In this document: positions 10,701-18,600 of the stretch, one piece after another
Position numbering within the stretch: the first letter of the stretch is position 1
Layout of the letters: every line of letters begins with the position of its first letter
Assembly: GCF_027111315.2 (NCBI RefSeq)
Contig: NZ_CP114289.2
Span: 2,046,001 to 2,110,000 of the forward strand
Length of the DNA: 64,000 bases
Direction: 5' to 3'
Source of the DNA: Flavobacterium limnophilum
GTDB taxonomy: Bacteria > Bacteroidota > Bacteroidia > Flavobacteriales > Flavobacteriaceae
The notes under the pieces: model-generated
The model's database searches: none
What the model was told of the DNA's origin: nothing
What the model saw: only the letters and a program-made list of their open reading frames with translations
Position numbers and translations under genes: made by a program

Positions 10701-10753
10701 TTAATTGAGAAGCCTATAAAAAAGGCTAATAATAGAAATTTAAGTTTTTCCAT
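7742..10753 (-). CDS. SusC/RagA family TonB-dependent transporter
   Basis: A 1003-aa outer-membrane receptor. After a signal peptide (FLLLAFFIGFSINSWAQ) there is a carboxypeptidase-regulatory-like domain (VSGVVLDEQGMPLPGANV to about residue 100). A VVVVGYGKGSRKNLTTAV segment and the plug domain follow (about 110-230, with ASTLNSSQGPFYVVDGIPG and DVLKDAAATAIYGNRAANG), then a long beta-barrel ending in an aromatic residue (FGLNVIF). It imports oligosaccharides using TonB energy together with the downstream SusD. It is the first gene of the transport part of the operon; 155 bp separate it from the NagB fusion gene. No sigma/anti-sigma or hybrid two-component regulator is visible in the window, and no N-terminal signalling (STN) domain is present. 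Confidence 0.95.
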   Translation of the reverse strand: MEKLKFLLLAFFIGFSINSWAQNTQVSGVVLDEQGMPLPGANVLESGTKNGVETDFDGKFKIALSNKNAVLLVSFVGYVEQRVKVDGSKTNYTIKLASSATTLEQVVVVGYGKGSRKNLTTAVASVKADQLNNGVISDVGQLLQGKVAGLNVSTSGDPTKGSSVVLRGASTLNSSQGPFYVVDGIPGVDISIIAPEDIVTIDVLKDAAATAIYGNRAANGVIMVTTKRGSKDKTQISYSNYFGFEEVSNTLDMMNSDQLRAFTVKNNLNFTPENDKGADTDWQKEILRDGGAVSSSHNLSMSGGGEHGNYFASVTAINKEGVLLSSKFSRVIAHLAIEQYAIDDKVKFGLNVTNSNSVYNNVPQRNTALLQSVNHLPVSPVRNPDGSYFENFIQTGYFNPVALINHGDDDTKTNNFVGSFTTEVKLPFGFSYNLNLSYQQLNSLHGEFYDSYYQKYNSANFYNNPDPPQVHSLMNFGVNGSALRNSYQNTNSIIESFLNWDQTFGEHKIKAVIGYSWQEDVLGDGFQATNTNFPVDDVSYNNLALGNYGSVSGYRVDFGDSKAYQKKRLISQFARVNYNYKDKYLLQGSIRRDGGSVFGTNNQWGYFPSVGGAWRIDKEGFMQNQKIFTDLKFRASYGETGNSSGFNAYTAQFISGSLGTFYYNGQQMGAYGPNQAANPDLNWEKTATTNLGVDFTVLKGVLSGSVDVYDKKTTDMIFNYAVNPVLVPVGNIVANGGSMSNRGIEIALNATPVKTKNFSWSTNLNYSHNENVITKLKNPYFIGGDSIRRVQPDGGGQTGSTLQIFKEGKPLGQFFTLQYAGKNAAGVSQYVAKDGSLTTNPAIGVDYHYAGSAQPKFMMGWDNNFTYKKFDLNIFFRGVFGNKIFNATRADLFRPSTAMSNNILVDAANESPNDLNAYKYSTRFIEDGSYIRLDNMTFGYDFGKVGKYIKKIRIYETINNLFVITKYSGIDPEVEQGGTAPGVDSNNFYPKTRTFLFGLNVIF

Positions 10754-10908
10754 ATTGTATTTATTAGTTAATTGGTTAATAGTAAAGCGAATTTAGCGGT
10801 AAAGATTTGTCAAGGAATGGACAAGTTATTCAGAAATATGGATGTTTTTAATACCCCCAATGAAAACGGGGCATCCAAGACCCTAATTTCTACAACGATA
10901 TAGTAAAA

Positions 10909-12837
10909 TTAATAAATCCATCTCACAAAAGCTTCCATTGCGGCATAATGGGAGAGTCCCAATTGATGGTATAAGTCGGCAGTTTCCCTATTTCTGTCTT
11001 CGGCACGTTGCCAAAATTCCCTGCTGTCGGCTCCTTGAAAAACCACTCCGTCTTTTTGGGATTGGTGTTTGAAAATGGCCTTTCTTTTTTCCAGTACTTG
11101 GTCGGGTCCCATGGGCACGGCCATTTCAATTTCATCCATTCCCCATTCTTGCCAAGCTCCTCTGTACAACCATACCCAGCAATCGTCCATGTACTTTTCG
11201 TGTTTCAATCTTTTGACTGCTTCAAAAACGATATCCAAACAAGTTTTATGGGTTCCGTGTGGATCTGCCAAATCCCCTGCCGCATAGATTTGGTGGGGCT
11301 TGATTTTAGCGATCAAATCCATTGTGATTTGAATGTCTACTTCGCCCAAAGGTTTTTTCTTGATAGTACCTGTTTCATAAAAAGGAAGTTCCATAAAATG
11401 GATTTGGCTATCAGGCAATCCCACGAAATAACAAGTGGATTCCGCTTCCCCTTTTCGAATCAAGCCTTTGATGTAGCGTACTTCAGGGATATCGACTTCA
11501 CTGTTTTTCTTGTTTTGGAGAAACTGTGCCGCCTTGGTGTAAATGTTGTCGGCTTCCCTGCTTTCGATACCGAACTTGGTGTTGTAATCGCATACAAAAC
11601 TGGCGAATCGCAAGGCTTCATCATCGGCTACGGCAATGTTTCCAGAGGTTTGATACCCCACGTGTACTTCGTGTCCTTGTTCCTGCAAGCGTTTGAATGT
11701 GCCTCCCATACTTATAATATCATCATCGGGATGGGGACTAAAAATAAGCACTCGTTTCTTGGCTGGTTCCGCTCTTTCTGTTCGTTTGCTATCGTCGGCA
11801 TTGGGTTTACCTCCTGGCCAGCCTGTGATGGTATTTTGTAATTTATTGAAAATTTTGATGTTGATGTCGTAAGCTGGCCCTAAATCGGCTAGTAAATCAC
11901 TCATTCCATTCTCGATATAATCGGCATCGGTCAACATCAAGATTGGTTTTTTTAGATGCAGGGCCAAGCCCAAGACCGCTTTTCGGATAAGAGTGTCCGT
12001 CCAACTCACTTTTTCGACCAACCAAGGCGTGTTGATGCGGGTCAATTTGGAAGCCGCCGACTTGTCCAAGACAAAAGTGGTATTGCTGCGTTCCTGCAAA
12101 AAAGAGGCCGGTACTTGATTGGTCACAGGCCCTTCCACGGAAGCCTTGATGATGTTTGATTTTCCTTCGCCCCAAGCCATCAGTATCACCCGTTTGGCCT
12201 CCATAATCTTTTTGACTCCCAAAGTAATGGCGGTTCTTGGCGTATTGTTCAGTCCCGAAAAGTCATTGCTGGCCGCCACGCGCGTAATGTGATCCAAGGC
12301 CACCAACCGCGTTTTAGAGTTTTGCAAGGAACCCGATTCATTGAATCCGATATGGCCGTTTCCTCCAATACCCAGGATTTGCAGGTCGATTCCTCCCGCC
12401 GCTTCAATCTTGGCTTCGTAATTGTCACAGTAGTCCCCTATTTCATTTTTCGACAAAGTACCGTCGGGAATGTGGATGTTTTCCGGCAAGATATCTACAT
12501 GATTGAACAACAGTTCTTTCATGAACCTCACGTAACTATTGATGGAGTCCGGTTCCATTGGGTAATATTCATCCAAGTTGAAGGATACCACATTCTTGAA
12601 ACTCAATCCTTCTTCTTTGTGAAGACGAACCAGCTCGGCATACAAACTTTTTGGACTGGAACCTGTAGCCAAACCCAAGATACACGGCTGGTTTTGGGCT
12701 TGTTTTTCCTTTATTAAACTCGCAATTTCCTGTGCCACCGATTGGGAAGCCACCACCGAGTTTTCATAGACAACGGTGCCGATATTTTCGAACCGCTTTT
12801 CAAAACTGGTTGCTTTGTCTATACTGCTTTTTAACAT
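10909..12837 (-). CDS. nagB: Glucosamine-6-phosphate deaminase fused to a PIG-L (LmbE-like) deacetylase domain
   Basis: A 642-aa two-domain protein. Residues about 1-270 are NagB-like: LGLATGSSPKSLYAELVRLH, FNLDEYYP and LGIGGNGHIGFNESGS (near residue 152) are family active-site blocks. After a linker, residues about 355-640 are a PIG-L/LmbE domain with the zinc-binding HPDDD motif near residue 367 and a second metal-site region DLADPHGTHKTC. NagB converts glucosamine-6-phosphate to fructose-6-phosphate and ammonia. The PIG-L domain suggests N-deacetylation of a GlcNAc derivative, so both steps could be on one chain. Such fusions are known in Bacteroidota, but the substrate of the second domain is inference. 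There is no signal peptide, so it is cytoplasmic. It fits catabolism of GlcNAc released by GH89. Confidence 0.92.
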   Translation of the reverse strand: MLKSSIDKATSFEKRFENIGTVVYENSVVASQSVAQEIASLIKEKQAQNQPCILGLATGSSPKSLYAELVRLHKEEGLSFKNVVSFNLDEYYPMEPDSINSYVRFMKELLFNHVDILPENIHIPDGTLSKNEIGDYCDNYEAKIEAAGGIDLQILGIGGNGHIGFNESGSLQNSKTRLVALDHITRVAASNDFSGLNNTPRTAITLGVKKIMEAKRVILMAWGEGKSNIIKASVEGPVTNQVPASFLQERSNTTFVLDKSAASKLTRINTPWLVEKVSWTDTLIRKAVLGLALHLKKPILMLTDADYIENGMSDLLADLGPAYDINIKIFNKLQNTITGWPGGKPNADDSKRTERAEPAKKRVLIFSPHPDDDIISMGGTFKRLQEQGHEVHVGYQTSGNIAVADDEALRFASFVCDYNTKFGIESREADNIYTKAAQFLQNKKNSEVDIPEVRYIKGLIRKGEAESTCYFVGLPDSQIHFMELPFYETGTIKKKPLGEVDIQITMDLIAKIKPHQIYAAGDLADPHGTHKTCLDIVFEAVKRLKHEKYMDDCWVWLYRGAWQEWGMDEIEMAVPMGPDQVLEKRKAIFKHQSQKDGVVFQGADSREFWQRAEDRNRETADLYHQLGLSHYAAMEAFVRWIY

Positions 12838-12894
12838 TGCTTTTATTTTTTGGTTAAACTATTAATTTGTTGGTTGTAATTGATTTATATTCTT

Positions 12895-13440
12895 TTTTAA
12901 ACGCATAGAAACATAGCTCTCGTTAATTTTGATTAGACGTTTCACTTCATTTTAGGACGCATAGACTATGTGTTAAACCATTATAATGAATTGTTTACCT
13001 CCTTTTCTATTTTTTAAACGCATAGAAACATAGCTCTCGTTAGTTTTGATTAGACGTTTCACTTCATTTTAGGACGCATAGACTATGTGTTAAACCATTA
13101 TAATGAATTGTTTACCTCCTTTTCTATTTTTTAAACGCATAGAAACATAGCTCTCGTTAGTTTTGATTAGACGTTTCACTTCATTTTAGGACGCATAGAC
13201 TATGTGTTAAACCATTTTAATGAATTGTTTACCTCCTTTTCTATTTTTTAAACGCATAGAAACATAACCCTCGTTAGTTTTGATTAGACGTTTCACTTCA
13301 TTTTAGGACGCATAGACTATGTGTTAAACCATTTTAATGAATTGTTTACCTCCTTTTCTATTTTTTAAACGCATAGAAACATAACTCTCGTTAGTTTTGA
13401 TTAGACGTTTCACTTCTTTTTAGAATGCATAGGGTTATAC
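12895..13440 (+). repeat. Five tandem 117-bp direct repeats between nagB and GH89
   Basis: The block beginning AAACGCATAGAAACATAG recurs with its ACG at 12901, 13018, 13135, 13252 and 13369, an exact 117-bp period. Each unit also has a shared TAGACGTTTCACTTC segment and a CATAGACTATGTG palindromic core. The last unit is diverged and truncated near 13440. The first four units differ by only a few substitutions (for example ATTATAATG or ATTTTAATG), so the expansion is recent. No ORF of note lies inside. Two further copies lie upstream of GH89 (15757-15990). Confidence 0.92.
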
Positions 13441-13538
13441 TAAACCAAGACTTTTTCTATGCTTCTATGTGTTATCATTTTATATTTTGAAAGATTCAAT
13501 AATTGGAAGACTCTAATTAAAAGTATTGGCACGCCCTG

Positions 13539-15704
13539 CTACTTTTCAAACATCTCTTGGCTTTCACACCATTTTAATTCCCATTGTTTTATGGATTCTC
13601 TTTCCTTCTCTTCGTCGAATGGTTTGTTGTTGATTTTGGATTCTTTTAATGCCTGCAGAAACATTTTCCATCTTGGCCAATAGAACTCCTTGTACATTCC
13701 GCTCCAGGCCCTTGAGGCATAATCATTCAAATGGCCTTCTCCTCCCCAAAGGGTGATGAGGGTTTTGGCATTTTTTAAATACAATTTTGAATCCTCGGCA
13801 GTACTTCCGTAATCCCAAGCCGATTGCAGCCAATGATTCAAGCGGTTCAAAGGCTGTCCTGAAATGATGTCGTCTGTATCCAAGGCCTGTTGTTCTATTT
13901 TTTGGAACAAGGCATCCGCTTTTGGTATGTCTTTCGATTCGTAAGCGGCCACGCATTCCATCAACATCTCGTCGATGCAAAGGGAATAATAGTGTCTTGA
14001 AGCATCCCTCAAATCATGTTGGTAAAGGCTGTTTTTATCGAAGTTTTTGGCTTCCTTTTTCAAAATGTTTATGGCTTGTTCCAACTTTTTCTTGTCACCG
14101 GGATTGCCCTTGAATTCCGTTATTTTCAAGGTAGGTCTTTTGAAAAACATGTAAGCTCCCGCCCTGCTGTCCCACCAACGGGTTTCCCAATATTTGGTGC
14201 TGTAGATCGATTCCACCAACAATTGCCAAGCCTGAAAAACAGGAGGTGAAATTTTATTGCCGTATCTGGCTTTCAAATAACGTTGCAACCAATCGTTGAC
14301 CGGTTCCTTTCCTTGTGTCCAAGGGAGATCATAAATATACTCATAAACTATCGAATTATTGTTTAGTCCTTCCGGCATAACTCCATAGCCTACTAGATTG
14401 CCTTTGTTGGTGTTTTTCAATACGTAAGCAAGTTCCTTTTTGTAGTAATTCAAATCACCATAGACCGGGTTCGATCCGCCGTAATTGTGTACATAACCAT
14501 ACGTCCATTGTTTGCCGTAAAAGGCTTCCTGGTTTTCCCATACTTTGTACCTGTCGTTGGCATAGTCTTGCACCATCAAACGGTTGTTGGGCACTTTGGA
14601 CAGAAACGCTTGGGTGGCTTCTTTCGTCCAAAACTCTTTATTGTCGCCAAAGAGCCAGCCTTGCATCACCCAAGTTGCTCCCGGAGCGGCTACATCGATG
14701 GTTTGGAATATGGCGCTTCCATAATCGGATAGTTCCTCGTTTTTGTGTTCTTTTGAAACGGGTGGCGTTATTTCGTTGAAGGAATCCGCCAGATAGAAAT
14801 CGGAATGACCGTACCATTGGGTGTAGATTTCGATGAATCGTTTTCCAATTTCCTTGAACAAAGGGTCTTTGGAATCCAATAAATAAGTGCTTTTGAAACC
14901 ACCTCCAGACCAAGAATTTAATTCGGTAATTTTGGATTCGGGATGTTTTTCGGCAAATGCTTTGGGTACATAGCCACTGAAAGCAGGAACAACGGGGTGC
15001 ATTCCCAATGCCCTCATTCGTTGCAGGATGTTTTTCTGAACCGCCGCCTTTTTAGCGATCCATTCTTGCGGCAAGGGGCCTTCCAGACTGTTGATGTTGC
15101 CCATTCTTTGCCAAGGCAGGAAGGCGGGTCCCGCAAAATGCGCCTTTAATTGACTGTCGGTTAGGCCATACTCTTTCCATAATTGTTGCCAAACGGCTTC
15201 TTGCCCTTCCATAGCGGTGGGCAGGTTGATGCCGTGCAGCGCCATCCAGTCGATTTCTTGTTCCCAACGCTTCCAATCCCACCAAGGCGTGGTGTAGCCA
15301 AAGGTACAGGCGTTCAAATATTCCCTGTATTGGAAGGGTGTGGCACCTTTTTTGGCATACTTGGGCCAAGTCTTGGGCAAATCTATCCTGTTGCCTTCCC
15401 AGCTTACCGAAGCGGCTCCGATGTCTTTAAGAAAAGCGTATGCCGCATAGCAAAGGACTGCGTTAGAGGTTCCTTTAATGCTTACTCGATTGGCTGTTGT
15501 CCTTACTTCAAAGCTGTCTCCATTGGCCGGGTTCTTGTTTTCGATAATGCTTAAGTCGAACTCTGCCGCGCGTTTGCCGACGAGTCTTTCGATTACGGCT
15601 GTTGCAGTTTTTGTGGTTTCCTTGTTTTGGGAATAGGCCTCCATTGCCCCAAAGAAGAGCAGCATCAAAAGGATTCTTTTTCCCAAGACCTTGTACTTAT
15701 TCAT
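13539..15704 (-). CDS. GH89 family alpha-N-acetylglucosaminidase (NAGLU-like)
   Basis: The Met at 15704 is preferred because it gives a compact signal peptide (MNKYKVLGKRILLMLLFF, cleaved near EAYSQ). An in-frame Met at 15734 would add ten residues before it. About 721 aa, in line with NAGLU proteins. Family blocks are clear: TPWWDWKRWEQEIDWMALHG, AFLPWQRMGNINSLEGPLP, LADSFNEITPP and GYGVMPEGLNNNSIVYEY; the last two contain the Glu residues expected for the catalytic pair. GH89 enzymes remove terminal alpha-linked GlcNAc from glycans. It is upstream of nagB and susC in the same orientation but separated from nagB by a 117-bp repeat array, so it may have its own promoter. Confidence 0.93.
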   Translation of the reverse strand: MNKYKVLGKRILLMLLFFGAMEAYSQNKETTKTATAVIERLVGKRAAEFDLSIIENKNPANGDSFEVRTTANRVSIKGTSNAVLCYAAYAFLKDIGAASVSWEGNRIDLPKTWPKYAKKGATPFQYREYLNACTFGYTTPWWDWKRWEQEIDWMALHGINLPTAMEGQEAVWQQLWKEYGLTDSQLKAHFAGPAFLPWQRMGNINSLEGPLPQEWIAKKAAVQKNILQRMRALGMHPVVPAFSGYVPKAFAEKHPESKITELNSWSGGGFKSTYLLDSKDPLFKEIGKRFIEIYTQWYGHSDFYLADSFNEITPPVSKEHKNEELSDYGSAIFQTIDVAAPGATWVMQGWLFGDNKEFWTKEATQAFLSKVPNNRLMVQDYANDRYKVWENQEAFYGKQWTYGYVHNYGGSNPVYGDLNYYKKELAYVLKNTNKGNLVGYGVMPEGLNNNSIVYEYIYDLPWTQGKEPVNDWLQRYLKARYGNKISPPVFQAWQLLVESIYSTKYWETRWWDSRAGAYMFFKRPTLKITEFKGNPGDKKKLEQAINILKKEAKNFDKNSLYQHDLRDASRHYYSLCIDEMLMECVAAYESKDIPKADALFQKIEQQALDTDDIISGQPLNRLNHWLQSAWDYGSTAEDSKLYLKNAKTLITLWGGEGHLNDYASRAWSGMYKEFYWPRWKMFLQALKESKINNKPFDEEKERESIKQWELKWCESQEMFEK

Positions 15705-15756
15705 TTCCAAACCCAATTTTCTCATAATAGACACTTATTTTGTTACCACTTTTATT

Positions 15757-15990
15757 TTTTAAACGCATAGAAACATAGCTCTCGTTAGTATTGATTAGAC
15801 GTTTCACTTCATTTTAGGACACATAGACTATGTTAAACCATTATAATGAATTGTTTACCTCCTTTTCTATTTTTTAAACGCACTTCGTCTTCGCTCAGTG
15901 CAGGCTAGAAACATAGCTCTCGTTGGTTTTGATTAGACGTTTCACTTCATTTTGGAATACATGGGCTAAGCGTTAAACCGTTCTTTTCCC
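15757..15990 (+). repeat. Two further copies of the 117-bp repeat, one with a 23-bp insertion
   Basis: Copies of the unit seen at 12895-13440 occur here with their ACG at 15763 and 15878 (115 bp apart, because the first lacks a GT). The second is interrupted after AAACGCA by 23 bp at 15883-15905, containing CTTCGTCTTCGCTCAGTG, after which the unit resumes at TAGAAACATAG. The GH89 gene is thus flanked on both sides by direct copies. Confidence 0.88.
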
Positions 15991-16440
15991 ATTATTGCTA
16001 TTAAAAACAAGCCCCTTTATCCCCAAAAACCGGAGCAAAAAATAGGGAGATTATATCTTCCATACATCTCCCCGTTTCACCTAACTAAACTAACTATAAA
16101 CATTTAACCTTTCCAAGGTCATTTGAATTCTTAACTTAATGATATTGCACTTGAACCGACAAAAGCCATTTTGCGAAGCTAAAGCGATGTTCTCGACTGC
16201 GCTCGAACTGACAGTATCTCAATCTAAACGGCATAACCCCAAATTGGCAGTTGTTATTTGATTTAAACAAGGGAGATTAACCCTGTAATCTCCCCGTCTA
16301 AACAAAACTAACTTAACTAACTTATCGATAAAAAACCATTATATCCTCGAGCGCAATAAATCTTCATTTAATTCAATGCTAAAATTATAACTAATGCATC
16401 GTTAAAAGATGGACGTATTCTTCAAAATTATAGACGGAAT
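15991..16440. other. Gene-free stretch with two similar stem-loops followed by CTAAACTAACT-type leaders
   Basis: No ORF is supported. Two stem-loops of the same design are seen: GGGAGAT/ATCTCCC at 16045-16072 and GGGAGATTA/TAATCTCCC at 16271-16294. Each is followed within about 20 bp by an AACTAAACTAACT-like run, but no gene follows either. A CTCGACTGCGCTCGAACTGA dispersed repeat lies near 16194-16215. Confidence 0.6.
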
Positions 16441-16730
16441 GTGCATTGTGAGTTGTGGGTTGTCGGTTGACCCCCTAGCCCCCTAAAGGGGGGACAAGAA
16501 AGAGGGATGAATACCATTTAGTGGAGAGATTGCCGCGTCGTTCCTCCTCGCAATGATGATGATGGGGACGACTGTGGGGGAGGCAACAGGTTGCCGCGCT
16601 ACACTGCGTTTCGCTCGCAATGACGGTGGGTTTGAGGATGATTGCGGTGGAGAGATTGCCGCGTTCCTCGCAATGACAGCCGAGCTACACTGGGTTCCGC
16701 TCGCAATGACTGTGGTGGCGGGGTTGTATT
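16441..16730 (+). repeat. Heptad tract, CCCCCTAGCCCCCTAAAGG element and cluster of AGATTGCCGCG..CGCTCGCAATGA repeats
   Basis: 16441-16468 is four GT-led heptamers (GTGCATT, GTGAGTT, GTGGGTT, GTCGGTT). It runs directly into the CCCCCTAGCCCCCTAAAGGG element at 16471. Three or four degenerate copies of a dispersed repeat with ATTGCCGCG at one end and CTCGCAATGA at the other follow (about 16527-16556, 16588-16625, 16651-16678, and a partial near 16684-16712). The same repeat family recurs at 34165-34302 and 50789-50820. A 143-codon minus-strand frame through this stretch is a by-product of the repeats. Confidence 0.8.
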
Positions 16731-16736
16731 GCCAAG

Positions 16737-16937
16737 CTATATAATCAGGGATTCGACCTGTTCCTGTTTGAGGCTGGTGTATTGGCAGAATTCCTCGACG
16801 CTGACGAACTCGTTTTGGAGTTTGTTGAGCTCTTTCCTGATGTTTTGCATCATTCTGATGCTTTGGCGGTAACTTTTTCCGGTAATGCGCTGTATATCCT
16901 TTGGGTAGATGCACAATCTTTTGGTTTCTTTTTTCAT
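16737..16937 (-). CDS. Small conserved-looking protein, possible DNA-binding
   Basis: A 66-aa frame (KRLCIYPKDIQRITGKSYRQ, then SIRMMQNIRKELNK and FVSVEEFCQYTSLKQEQVES). The two segments look like a helix-turn-helix style unit: a GKSYRQSIRMMQ recognition-like helix and a second EEFCQYTSL helix. Similar short proteins are, to my recollection, frequent in Flavobacteria without known function. A longer overlapping frame (16483-16914, another frame) runs mostly through dispersed repeats and is rejected. Three and a half 11-bp iterons lie directly upstream of the start. The role is unknown; a regulatory or nucleic-acid-binding role is inference from composition only. Confidence 0.7.
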   Translation of the reverse strand: MKKETKRLCIYPKDIQRITGKSYRQSIRMMQNIRKELNKLQNEFVSVEEFCQYTSLKQEQVESLII

Positions 16938-16948
16938 ATACTATCTAT

Positions 16949-16986
16949 GGCTTTGAGTAGGCTTTGAGTGGGCTTTGAGTAGGCTT
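16949..16986 (+). repeat. 11-bp direct repeats upstream of the 66-aa gene
   Basis: GGCTTTGAGTA, GGCTTTGAGTG, GGCTTTGAGTA and a partial GGCTT follow each other immediately upstream (minus strand) of the small gene. On the coding strand they read ACTCAAAGCC repeats. The same TATCTATGGCTTTGAGT block occurs at 59178-59206 with two iterons. They could be an operator/iteron set or a recombination relic. Confidence 0.75.
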
Positions 16987-17228
16987 CACTCCCAAGCGTC
17001 TTTTTTGATTTCTTTAGTGTAAAAATACTAAATATTTTCATTGGTTTTTGAGTGCCATTTGTGTCTTTTTGTGCCATTTATGTCATTGTTGCACAGGTCA
17101 ATGAACGTCTCCTTCAAAACAAAGCATTTAAGTTGGATATTTGCTTTGAATTCAATCCAAAGCTGTTGCAACACGAATCACGATTGATGGAAATTTAACC
17201 TATTTATTCATTTAAAATTTTAGAAATT

Positions 17229-17987
17229 ATGGCAAAGTTAAAAGGCATAATCAAAATTAAAGGTACTATCGGGGATATTACCTTTTACAAATCGCAGGAC
17301 GGTTACATGGTTCGAGAAAAAGGGGGCATCGACCCCAAAAGAATTGCCACCGATCCCGCTTTCCAGAGAACCAGAGAAAACAATTCGGAGTTTGGCCGAG
17401 CCGGAAAAGCCGGAAAGCTGTTGAGAACGGCCTTGCGTGCTTCGTTGCTGAATTCAGCCGACGGCCGAATGGTGAGCCGCCTTACGCAGGCGATGACCAA
17501 AGTCATCCAGGCGGACGTGACGAGTTTGAGAGGCTTGCGCAACGTGATTGACGGCGAAGCGGAATTGCTCAGCGGCTTTGAATTCAACATCAGGGGCAAA
17601 CTGGACGGCAGTTTGTTTGCTCCTTTTGTGGGCACTATCGACCGCATCACTGGCAACATTTCGGTTGACATCGATTCGTTTGTTCCCCAAAATATGCTTG
17701 CTGCCCCAATTGGCACTACGCATTACAAAATTATTTCGGGAGGTGTCGAGGTGGATTTTGAAGCCGGGACTTTTGTGGAAGCCCACAGCGAAAGCGACAT
17801 TCTTCCTTGGGATGGCTTGGCCACCGTTGCCATCAGCCAAGTAAATGCCGTCACTCCCAACAGCAGCAAACCCCTGTTTTTGGCGTTGGGTGTCGAGTTT
17901 TACCAAGAAGTCAACGGCCAGATGTATCCTTTGAAGAATGGGACTTATAATCCTTTGGCCTTGGTTAAGGTGGATGGAGGAGCGTAG
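17229..17987 (+). CDS. Conserved hypothetical protein (MAKLKGIIKIKGTIGD family)
   Basis: A 252-aa soluble protein with no signal peptide. The N-terminus MAKLKGIIKIKGTIGDITFY, followed by the charged block GGIDPKRIATDPAFQRTREN, resembles a family I recall as widespread in Flavobacteria and other Bacteroidota without assigned function. The C-terminal half is beta-like with repeated hydrophobic stretches. It is the first of a set of small plus-strand genes (DUF5675 protein, two membrane proteins). GC content looks higher than in the flanking regions (for example GCCGGAAAAGCCGGAAAG). The stop codon is followed immediately by a heptad-repeat tract. No function is assigned; a DNA- or polymer-associated or phage-derived structural role is possible but unsupported. 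Confidence 0.8.
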   Translation: MAKLKGIIKIKGTIGDITFYKSQDGYMVREKGGIDPKRIATDPAFQRTRENNSEFGRAGKAGKLLRTALRASLLNSADGRMVSRLTQAMTKVIQADVTSLRGLRNVIDGEAELLSGFEFNIRGKLDGSLFAPFVGTIDRITGNISVDIDSFVPQNMLAAPIGTTHYKIISGGVEVDFEAGTFVEAHSESDILPWDGLATVAISQVNAVTPNSSKPLFLALGVEFYQEVNGQMYPLKNGTYNPLALVKVDGGA

Positions 17988-18592
17988 GACGAGGTACGAG
18001 GTATGAAGTACGAGGTACGAGGTACGAAGTACGAGGTACGAAGTACGAAGTACGAGGTACGAAGTACGAAGTACGAGGTACGAAGTACGAGGTACGAAGT
18101 ACGAGGTACGAAGTACGAGGTACGAAGTACGAGGTACGAAGTACGAGGTACGAAGTACGAGGTACGAAGTACGAGGTACGAAGTACGAGGTACGAAGTAC
18201 GAGGTACGAAGTACGAGGTACGAAGTACGAGGTACGAAGTACGAGGTACGAAGTACGAGGTACGAAGTACGAGGTACGAAGTACGAGGTACGAAGTACGA
18301 GGTACGAAGTACGAGGTACGAAGTACGAGGTACGAAGTACGAGGTACGAAGTACGAGGTACGAAGTACGAGGTACGAAGTACGAGGTACGAAGTACGAGG
18401 TACGAAGTACGAGGTACGAAGTACGAGGTACGAAGTACGAGGTACGAAGTACGAGGTACGAAGTACGAGGTACGAAGTACGAGGTACGAAGTATTAAGTA
18501 TTAAGTATTAAGTATTAAGACGGGAGATGGAAGATGGAAGACGGGAGATGGGAGATGGAAGTCTGAAGTTGGAAGTCTGAAGTTGGACGTCT
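17988..18592 (+). repeat. Long 7-nt periodic repeat tract (GAGGTAC/GAAGTAC and derivatives)
   Basis: From 17988 to about 18490 the sequence is alternating GAGGTAC and GAAGTAC heptamers, about 72 units (a 14-bp higher-order unit). The 7-nt phase then continues without a break into other heptamers: TAAGTAT four times, GGAGATG/GAAGATG/GAAGACG types, then GAAGTCT/GAAGTTG. A 164-codon frame across it (from 18003) only encodes a 14-aa repeat and is not taken as a gene. The tract abuts the stop of the previous gene and ends 9 bp before the start of the next. Confidence 0.95.
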
Positions 18593-18600
18593 TTGAGCTT

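Noticed and set aside
11008-11841. 277-codon plus-strand ORF opposite the nagB fusion
   Set aside because: Antisense shadow of a well-supported gene with clear NagB and PIG-L motifs on the other strand.
16483-16914. 143-codon minus-strand ORF
   Set aside because: It runs through several dispersed repeat copies and overlaps the better 66-aa gene in another frame.
18003-18497. 164-codon ORF of TKYEVRSTRYEVRG repeats
   Set aside because: It is created entirely by the 7/14-bp tandem repeat, has no stop because of the repeat phase, and lacks any unique sequence.
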